Position numbers and translations under genes: made by a program
Origin: Paraphoma chrysanthemicola
Taxonomy: Eukaryota > Ascomycota > Dothideomycetes > Pleosporales > Phaeosphaeriaceae
Length of the DNA stretch: 64,000 nt
Assembly: GCA_020744225.1 (NCBI GenBank)
Contig: JAGMWG010000020.1
Coordinates: 434,001-498,000 of the forward strand
Direction: 5' to 3'
The notes under the pieces: model-generated
Told to the model about the DNA's origin: nothing
Database searches by the model: none
The model's input: the letters and a program-made list of their open reading frames with translations, nothing else
Part shown: positions 56,015-64,000 of the stretch, in pieces
How the letters are laid out: every line of letters begins with the position of its first letter
Numbering within the stretch: the first letter of the stretch is position 1

Positions 56015-59000
56015 CTTTGAGACGGAATTGTGAGAATAGGTCAGGCGAATGTGGTAAGTTGCTCCAGGAAAGCTGCGTAGAATTGCAGCAGACTGGCGTT
56101 CACCCGATTCAAGCTGGCTGTTCCTGGCGAAAGTAATTGATATTCGACTTGGATTCGTTCTGAAGACACTGGTATAATAATCTTGATGGTCATCAACCTG
56201 TAGCTATTATATTGTCGACGAAGTCTCTGGTCCCGCTTCGTATGGCTGTCCTCTTGCCTACTCTTATACCAGCAGTCCAGTCTGACTAGTTCCCGTCGAG
56301 CCCTCTTGACTAACACTAGGGAGTTCCGCATCGTCGCGATTAGACTACCCTCGCACGAACTCCTCTCATGACCGGCCCCATGATCCAACTCATTCTCTGA
56401 GAAACGGGCTTGACAGGTCGTTCAACCGGCACGAAGCCACACTAGTAGACGCGCCCAGAACGCTTTTCATCTTTGCTTGGATGGCAGTGTCGTCTTGAGG
56501 ACGCGGTTCTGCGCCCGTGATTGCCCGGATGGGCTTTAGTAAGAGGAATGCCTGATGAGGCTCATGGTTAGCGCTTTGCACTTGACATTGAAACTTCCCG
56601 ATGTAGCCGTGAACCGCGAGACGGCCTCTACGGAATGGTCGTCGAGGCTGACTAGGCTAGCCATTGTCCCAGGTAGGTGCGATCAGTGTTGTCCAAGAAT
56701 ACGCGGACTGGAGATAGAAGGGAAAGCAGTCAGGGGTGGCAGTGTGATGGTGGTCGTGAACTGTGGTAGTAGCGCTCCCATTGGTCAGCAGAGCCACGGG
56801 TCCGTGTTGGACGCCTTGCAGGGCTGATGAGAGGAGGCTCCCTCTAGCTTGCCACCATGGCGGTGTTAGTATGATAGGAGGCCTATTGCGACGGCATAGG
56901 GGGAGCAGCATGTGTGGCCACCACTTGTGTGGGGGAGGAATCGAGTGCCGCTGCAATTCGCGCACGCACCGCCTGCTTCCCTCCCTTGCGCGAAAAGCGC
57001 CTGCTTACGAGCACATCCGAAATTCCCACGCCAACCACATCTCTGCGCTTATACTGCGATACTCTCCCGGTCCAGTAATGCCCTTGAATTCGTACTCCAT
57101 GAGTCACGCCTGTCGTCTCGTCTAATTCGTAAGCCGCCCACTAGACGTCGAGGGCTGCTCGCATTGTCACGAAAGTTTAACGTCGAGCAGACCAGGGTGG
57201 GTATCGGCAGCTCGCAGCGGCGCTCTTGTCCGAACACACGAGTGGCATCTCACCTCAGCAGCTAGTTCTTGCACTTCGGTGTTACAGAGTTCCAGCCAGC
57301 GACGGCATTCACCGGAGGCCCGGGGCGTCTATAGACGCGGACGTACGAGAGAGAAGCAAGTCAAGCCAAGACGCCCGCCGCGTGTGGAGAGTCAGAACTA
57401 TCGCCCGTGATAACACAGCTCTGTTCATTGTTAATACTCCGGAGAACGCACAATTATCCGACATATGCGATCAACGTCCGTCGTATCTCTGCACATGTCT
57501 GCCTCACGCGATTAAGGGCAGAACAGGGGCGAAATCAGTATTGTAACGGCTCGGACATAGCGTCTGGTGCTATGATCGATGGCGAATCCGGCCATCTCCT
57601 TCAGGTGGCAACCACAGCCTCGCAAAGGTTCGGACTACCAATGATCACAGCAAGTCAACATTGCCACAGAATGAGGCCTTCGTGTGTTTCTACATCAGGA
57701 CATAGACTCGCAGCCTCCTAGACTGGCCCAACTTCTCAACCCCACAGAAAGAGTCTGGTGCAACGTTGCCGCACTCATTTCATGTGTATGTGATTACTGT
57801 ATGCATTTGCACCCCCACACACCGGAAGCTAATCCAGTGTGGCTTTGAGCCATTTTAATGGCATAGGTCGATGGCGATCTCGCAAACCCTGCGTGGCTCA
57901 TGGCATAAGCATGGTAGTCCTGACAAAGACATCTAGATCCAAGGGCCAAGGCAACAACACCTTCCCACCCGAAACAATCTCCCGCCGGAACATTGTTGAC
58001 GGCCTTACGGGCTGATACTCAGGGTACGATCGGTGCCTCGTATCCACCATGCACAGCTCACTAGCAGTCATCGTCGGGACAGAATCTTCTGCTACGACAG
58101 TGGTTCACACCACGGCGGTGCTTCACCGCCGAGTCAACCCTCTGTTTCAACTCGTCGGCGATCACTCCCAATTCCGGTCTCCACGGCTGTTCTTCTAACT
58201 GAGCACGTCCTGCAATAATCACAGACAAATTGTTTTGCAGCCTTCCATCCTCCTTCATATCCAGTGCCAATGGCCATTACAGCACATGATAAAACACATC
58301 TTTTGGTCTATAGGCCGCTAAAGAGTACCCGCTGAGTAGCACTAATCACTATGCACAGACACTTTCGATGTAACCGACTTGCAGTAAACGTAGTCACTAT
58401 CTCAAGATACGGTCTATGGACATCAGGGAAGACTACCATATCCCATGTCCATATCTTAGCCCGTTTATTCTCGGACGGAAGTTATTACCATCTCAATTTG
58501 TCGCCCATCGCCTGTTTCTCTCCCGCCACATAAGTGTGAACTTAGGCTTCTCGAAAGTTCACCGTATGAAGTAGCCCTCCACAGCCGTCCTGGACGACGA
58601 ACTCGTGGATGTCTTAGGCGAGCTGCTCAAATTTGCTTTTCACTGCGCAGCATCAAAATACTTCTATGTTTAGGACATCGGAGACTCAAGCCCGAGGTCG
58701 GTCCTCTGATACTACTTCAGCCACGCGATGGGGCCGAAACGCCACACCCGCCGGGCACAGACTGTCAGAGGAACAGCTCGCAAGACATTATCTTGGCAGT
58801 CTCGATTAGTGCTCTCATAATGGGGCCGTTGTGGCTTGATCGTTGCTTGTGCCACATTGTCTTGGATGAGTTATGTAAGTGCATAATAACTTCCTCTTTT
58901 GGATGCCTAAAGTGCTGTTCATACGCGGCGCAGTGCTATAGTCGGAGTCTTTGTCATCAGACCTCCCGGACACTTACATGGATAATTTCGGATTCCCGTT

Positions 59001-59740
59001 ATTCTTGGGATATCTTATGAAGTGCAATACGGTGAGCCTGTATGGCCAAAGGTTGAGAGATGATCTAAGGATACAAGTGCAGCTCAACTTCCAATGCGCG
59101 ATCTGTGTAACAGGGTTATGTACATTTTCTCGTCGTCTCCATAGGCCAGGCAAATAATCCGCAAGCTCCTAACAAGAACTTGACTTCGCAATACGCGACT
59201 GATGCGCCTTGAAACATCCTGGAGGTGCGAATACCACATTCGTTATGAACCCAATGCCGCGACAGGGCTTTAGCTTTGATTTGATTTCACGGTAGAACAT
59301 CAAGAATCGCACAACACCAGCGAAGACCAACTTTGATATATAGCGATGGTCGTTGACAGTGAAGGAAAGCCACGAGGTGTCAGGGGTGTGGCTCGCTTAT
59401 CGCCCCGCGATCTGGAAGGAGCGCGATTCAGGAACCATCTGCGTCATCGATCGGACCCTGTGCTTTCGCGAACGCGATTGTTCAGCGCGTCGCGACAGGA
59501 GCTGAAACATGTTTTCTAAACTTCCTTCCGTCTGGTCTGAGACGCCTCTAATCTTGGTGTCTTGCCTGCATTTCATACATGCGACTCCCAGTCCCCACAA
59601 TCATTCAATCTCGAGTTCTTCTCTGTCACGAACTCCCGCGTGTCCAAGCGCATTGTCTTGAATTCTTACCGCGCCTCTGCATCCTTCGTCGCGCCTTAAC
59701 GCTTACTCTTCGGATCGCAGGTCCAGTATCTGCATCAACA
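56015..59740. other. 3.7-kb stretch without a supported gene
   Basis: Many short frames on both strands but none over about 120 codons, none with motifs, and no convincing splice chains. The right end must hold the photolyase promoter. No inverted repeats, LTRs or tRNA genes recognised. It could hide non-coding RNA or decayed sequence. Confidence 0.45.
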
Positions 59741-61704
59741 ATGCCCCCGAAACGCAAACTGAGGGCTGTAATCCCACCAAATGCCGCTTCCGCAAACAAT
59801 TACACTGACGCCTCGGGCGATGCGCCGAACAAGCGCTCCCGGGTTTCAAAACCAATGCCTAAGGCCTTTATGAACGGCGCACCACCCGCGGAAAAGATTG
59901 CAAAGAACGACGAGAATGGCGCGCCTGGGGAGGTTGTCAAACAAGAGGAGTTTGATCACTCACGGTCAGAGGAAAGAGCCGGCATTGTAGACAGGCGATA
60001 TTATCCGGCCGAGATGAGCAACGAGCGCTGCTCGATGTATAACGCAAACGAGATACCACGACCCATCGAAATCCTTGAGAAAGCCTTGCAAGAAACACAA
60101 GCCGCGCGCGAGAAGATACGTGTTGGAAAGACTGGAGGCAATGGGGATGCAGTAGTACACTGGTTCAAGCGGGACTTGCGCGTTCGTGACAATACTGGCC
60201 TAGCCAAAGCCTTCGAGTTGGCCAAAGAGAAAGGAGTGGGTATTATCTGTGTTTGGATCATGAGTCCTCAAGACTGGGAAGCGCATTTGGTCAGCCCAGC
60301 AAAGTGCGACTTTGAGCTGCGCTCGGTGGACATGCTCCGCAAAGAGTTGGATGAGCTTGACATTCCACTTTACACTGAAACAGTATCGCACCGAAAGAAT
60401 GTGACGGGCCGGTTAGTGGAACTGGCGCAGAAGTGGAATGTCAAAAACGTGTTCTGCAACCTCGAATATGAGCCAGACGAGCTGAGGCGGGAAGCACGAT
60501 TAGTGCGGTTGACGACAGACAAAGGCATCAATTTCGACCCCCAACACGATGACTGCGTTGTCCCGCCCGGCAGTCTCAAAACAGGCGGAGGCAAGCAATA
60601 CGCTGTTTACAGCCCGTGGTTTCGACAATGGGTTGCTCATCTACACGCTCACCCACATCTGTTGAACGAGCGGCCGATGCCAAACAAGAATCCAACTGGA
60701 TTCCGCGACAAGTACAGAACGTTATTCGAGTCCCAGATCCCTAATCTCCCGGATTCGAAAAGCCTAACTTCGGAAGAGAAGATGCGTTTTCACTCGCTAT
60801 GGCCAGCCGGCGAGGCGGCAGCGCTTGATCGCCTCGAACGCTTCTTGACAGAGAAGGTAGGGAAGTACTCAGCTACCCGGAACTTCCCAGCTCTGAACAG
60901 CACCGGTCGTGTAAGCGCGCATCACGCAGCTGGTACACTAGCAGCGCGCACAAGCGTGCGTATGGCGCGCGACGTCAACTCGAGCAAAAAGCTGGACGGC
61001 GGACAAGAAGGCATCAAAGGCTGGATCTCCGAAGTCGCATGGCGCGACTTTTACCGACACGTACTTGTACATTGGCCGTATGTCTGGTATGTTATCTCCT
61101 TCCAACCTATCATCGCCTTTATCAGACAATTGTGCGCTAACAACCCACAAGCATGAACAAGCCATTCAAGTTCGAATACACCAACATCGACTGGGAATAC
61201 AGCAACACACACTTCGCCGCCTGGACGGAGGGTCGCACTGGCTACCCCATCGTCGACGCTGCTATGCGCTCTCTCAACGCCACAGCATACATGCACAACC
61301 GGCTGCGCATGATCACCGCATCCTTTCTCGCCAAACACCTCCTGCTCGACTGGCGCCTCGGCGAGCAGTACTTCATCACACACCTCATTGATGGCGACTT
61401 CGCGTCCAACAACGGCGGCTGGGGTTTTAGTTCGTCAACGGGAGTGGATCCGCAGCCATACTTTCGGATCTTCAATCCATATCTGCAGAGCGAGAAGTTC
61501 GATGCGGAGGGAGAATTTATTAGGCAGTGGGTACCGGAGTTGCGTAAAGTGGAGGGGAAGGCGGTGCATAGTCCATATGAGGATAAGAAGGGTGCAGAGA
61601 TTGCAAAGCGTGAGGGATATCCAAGGCCGATTGTGGAGCATAAGATGGCGAGAGAGCGGTGTCTGGCGAGATATAAGGCGGGGATCGGGAGGGAGACAGC
61701 GTAG
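59741..61704 (+). CDS. phr1: Class I CPD DNA photolyase (cryptochrome/photolyase family)
   Basis: Light-driven repair of cyclobutane pyrimidine dimers using FAD and an antenna pigment. Exons 59741-61086 and 61152-61704, 65-bp intron; 632 residues. The basic N-terminus MPPKRKLR looks like a nuclear signal. The antenna-domain start VVHWFKRDLRVRDNTGL is near residue 145. The FAD-domain stretches include TGRVSAHHAAGTLAART and ISEVAWRDFYRHVL. The splice creates WPYV|CMNKPFK, followed by EGRTGYPIVDAAMRSLNATAYMHNRLRMITASFL and LIDGDFASNNGGWGFSSSTGVDPQPYFRIFNP, the family's FAD- and lesion-binding core. The order and length match fungal Phr1. The same frame is open upstream to an ATG at 59579, adding a hydrophobic, Arg-containing leader that might be a mitochondrial presequence. 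Confidence 0.95.
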
Positions 61705-62536
61705 AAGACAAAGGCCTCTGACATCATTCGTTGGTGCGTAGGAGCGGAAGTTACGCGGTTCTGGCGTTCGAGTTGTTGTAATTCATGGCTGGCGTCGAAA
61801 GAGAACATCCCGGTATCATTGGCGGTTGTCGATATTCCCAATGCACTGTAGCTGTGTACCTAATTGAATACCGCATACGTCTGCCTTCTTGGTTAGAATC
61901 TGCTCTTCTCTGATCGTGCTGTGCATGTAGCTGTCACCAAGCTCAACTGTTGCGTGGCGAAACGATCGATGTGAGCAAGCCGTATAGCCATTCACCTACT
62001 TTGCCCTCCATCGTTGCAACTCTATATCACACAACTAAAGTCATGAGAAGCCAAGAGATCTTGCTCAAAGTAGAGCTTGAAGGCGTACAGCTCAGCCTGG
62101 AAGCAAAGCAGCGTCTGCACACATCGTCACGGCACCTATATCGCAGCATCGCCCGTTTCATCCATCATCCAGAAGACGGTGAATGTCTCGAGTACTCTTG
62201 CCCACATGAATCACATCTATAGCACCCAAACCATCTGCTCCGTTCTTGAAACTGATCAGTATGCTCGACCAGCATCTGACCAGCATCCTGGGTGCACAGC
62301 TGCTTAAAATGAGCTCAGTGAAGGAGAAAACCCTCAAAGTCTTGGCCAAAGCTCCCATCACGCCCACCAGCAAAACACACCACCCGTACACGCAAATTGC
62401 CTTTGCATAACACCAACAGCCCACCAAAGCCATGTACGTGCTCGCTTTATGAACCACTCTGTCTTTGCAGGTATACTATTGACCGCGAGGACTAACCATG
62501 CAATAGCCATCACAAATCAAAGAGAACACCATAGAA
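61705..62536. other. Intergenic, no supported gene
   Basis: Photolyase 3' region and promoter of the next plus-strand gene. Short frames on both strands overlap and lack motifs. Confidence 0.45.
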
Positions 62537-63026
62537 ATGTCCTCTACCAGCACAAACCCCTCGTCCTCTTCTCCCTTCTCCTTCGCCCTCTCCCTCCTCC
62601 CCTCCTACATCCCCTCCCGACGCCCCGTCCCCGTCATCCGCGCCGCCCTCGCCGAAAAGCGACGCCAACTCGGTCGCGCATGCGATGTTGTTCTCGCGCC
62701 GTCGCGCGACGGGATCCTGGGCGGGCGGCGCCGGGACGCGCGTGGGATGGCGGGTAAGACGGTAGAGCGATTTATGCAGCAGGTCGAGGCGCTGGAGGGG
62801 GAGTTGGGGAGGGCGAGGGAATTTGAGGGGTTGATCGGGATGTGGGTGGAAGGGGCGGAGCGGTGGCGGGGTGAGGAGGGGATGTGGGATGGGAGGGAGG
62901 AGGGGCAGAAGCCGGTGGAAGAGGCGAGTGAAGAGAGTGGCGAGAAGGTAGGTATTTATGTTTTGGGGTGGGGATGTGGTTGGTGTGGTTGGTTTGGCTT
63001 CGAGACTGACTTGTGTTTAGGAGTGA
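62537..63026 (+). CDS. Small hypothetical protein, two exons
   Basis: Exons 62537-62947 and 63021-63026 over a 73-bp intron (GTAGGT donor, GTTTAG acceptor); 138 residues. The last exon supplies just one Glu codon and the stop. Without splicing, the frame runs on into T/G-rich intron-like sequence and a Thr/Pro-rich tail, which is less protein-like. Layout: Ser-rich start, then a predicted helical region with AALAEKRRQLGRACDVVLAP, KTVERFMQQVEALEGELGRA and REFEGLIGMWVEGAERWRG. I do not recognise a characterised family. It converges with the SLX4-like gene. Confidence 0.55.
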
Positions 63027-63210
63027 AAGCTGTTGCGCGGTCAGCGAAGTGTCGACACGAATCTGCACCAACATCAACACCAACACCACCACCAAGACCC
63101 GCGCCAACGTCTTCGCCGCTCATGTTACCGATTTATATGTTTCAAGTTGTCAAAAGGGTATGTGGTCATTATTCCTTCGTCTCATCATTACGGTCATCAA
63201 CTAACTCACG

Positions 63211-64000
63211 CTAGTAAAACCCCTTCCTAACACCACCCTTCCCTCTCCCTTCGCCCCAGATACAGCACACGCTCATACTCTCGCACCACGCCTGTACTTG
63301 CCACGCTTCCAGCTCTTTCTCGACGGCTAGGATTTCGTTCGGCGCCTCAATGTCAATTGCGGACTCGCCGAGAGCTTTCATCTCCTTGTTCCATGCTTTG
63401 ATTTGGACTTTGGTTGCACGCTTCCATGTTCTAATGCCAGTGCTAACATTAAGATAGGCCGTAAACTCCTCCAGCACTATCGGATCGTACATCAGAATCT
63501 TTTCATGCCAGCTAGGCTGCTTCGGATCCGTCGTGGGCGGAAGAGATCGAATATGTGCCGTAATCGCAGGAAAGACGCTGCCCTTGAAGTTGACCCATTC
63601 GAGACTTGCGCTTGGAATTCGATCGACGCGCACGACACCCGAGTCTACAAACGTTTTGCTTATCGTCTTTTTGGCGCGCATTGGGGAGGTCGAGAATAAA
63701 GGCAGCGGTTCCGAATCCGCCAGTTTTCGAACACGAGGAGGCGTTGGTGAGAAGGCTTCCCTGGTTTCGTCTTCCGAGTCAAGGATTTCATCTATGTCGA
63801 AGAACCGGCCAGAGCCTCTAGGCGTTGTTGCAAGGGGCGTGGAGATAGTCTTCTTTGGTTTTGCTGTGTACTGCGTTCTATTTGGAGTTACTTTTCTGGG
63901 GTTGCGCTTAGGAGATGTGTTCGTGATTGGCACAGCCGACTGAGTTTTCGGCGGACGTCCTCGCCGTTTTGGTGTCCCGGGCGCTGGTGGTCTCGGTTTT
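63211..64000 (-). CDS. slx4: Structure-specific endonuclease subunit SLX4, C-terminal part (5' end off window)
   Basis: Scaffold that binds and activates the Slx1 nuclease for branched-DNA processing. The open frame enters from the right edge with no start in view (a GTG at 63933 is internal) and ends at 63211. An AT-hook-like KRRGRPPK lies close to the right edge, followed by basic low-complexity sequence and FDIDEILDSEDE. Then comes the C-terminal Slx1-binding (CCD) region, with SWHEKILMYDPIVLEEFTAYLN and VQAWCESMSVCCIW as the marks I recognise from fungal Slx4. About 263 residues are present; full fungal proteins are several times longer. An acidic ILDSEDE patch precedes the CCD, as in other family members. 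Confidence 0.85.
   Translation of the reverse strand, partial: KPRPPAPGTPKRRGRPPKTQSAVPITNTSPKRNPRKVTPNRTQYTAKPKKTISTPLATTPRGSGRFFDIDEILDSEDETREAFSPTPPRVRKLADSEPLPLFSTSPMRAKKTISKTFVDSGVVRVDRIPSASLEWVNFKGSVFPAITAHIRSLPPTTDPKQPSWHEKILMYDPIVLEEFTAYLNVSTGIRTWKRATKVQIKAWNKEMKALGESAIDIEAPNEILAVEKELEAWQVQAWCESMSVCCIWGEGRGKGGVRKGFY

Noticed and set aside
62948..63214. C-terminal extension of the small hypothetical protein through T/G-rich sequence
   Set aside because: Good donor and acceptor sites bracket the T/G-rich part; splicing ends the protein after one more Glu.
1..64000. CRISPR arrays, bacterial-type operons, tRNA or rRNA genes
   Set aside because: No regular spaced repeats, no ribosome-binding-site-led operons and no tRNA-like cloverleaf or B-box-like sequence noticed; the window is eukaryotic.

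Overview
The window comes from a filamentous ascomycete. Most genes carry short introns (about 44-115 bp) with GT..AG ends and CTAAC/CTAAT-type branch sites. The gene content is typically fungal: a Zn2Cys6 regulator, an RTA1-like protein, a GH115 glucuronidase, Mtc1, Slx4 and a PKS-NRPS hybrid. A dothideomycete is my best guess, from gene style only. All splice models below were worked out by eye and by keeping frame and family motifs.

Left part (1-20.6 kb): a secreted GH115 enzyme running off the left edge, a small UPF0390-type protein, Mtc1, an unrecognised nuclear RG-rich protein, a nicotianamine synthase, a membrane-anchored amidohydrolase, a CorA-like transporter, an unrecognised acidic-tailed protein and a large N-glycosylated membrane protein. 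This looks like ordinary chromosomal gene space.

Middle (20.6-43.9 kb): the accessory region. It begins with a gene-poor, decayed zone: a 227-bp inverted-repeat element, a cytochrome P450 pseudogene with frameshifts and a RIP-compatible stop, and a second broken coding remnant. It then becomes a compact biosynthetic cluster: RTA1-like membrane protein, 14-TM MFS exporter, trans-acting enoyl reductase, Zn2Cys6 regulator, and one 3968-residue PKS-NRPS (KS-AT-DH-MT-ER0-KR-ACP-C-A-T-R). The synthase should build a methylated, partly reduced polyketide chain with help from the separate enoyl reductase, join it to one amino acid and release it through the terminal reductase domain. The regulator is the likely switch; the MFS and possibly the RTA1 protein would handle export or self-protection. 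No intact tailoring oxidase, hydrolase or cyclase is visible, and the only P450 nearby is dead.

Right part (43.9-64 kb): core-type genes again: an unrecognised coiled-coil protein, a mitochondrial Bax-inhibitor-1/GHITM-like protein, an Arg/Asp/Pro-rich protein, a Lys-rich nuclear protein, an F-box-like protein, an MCT-type MFS transporter, weakly supported small genes, a class I CPD photolyase, a small hypothetical protein and the C-terminal part of Slx4 running off the right edge. Two long stretches (46.8-48.9 and 56.0-59.7 kb) show no gene I can support. I saw no tRNA, rRNA or CRISPR array.
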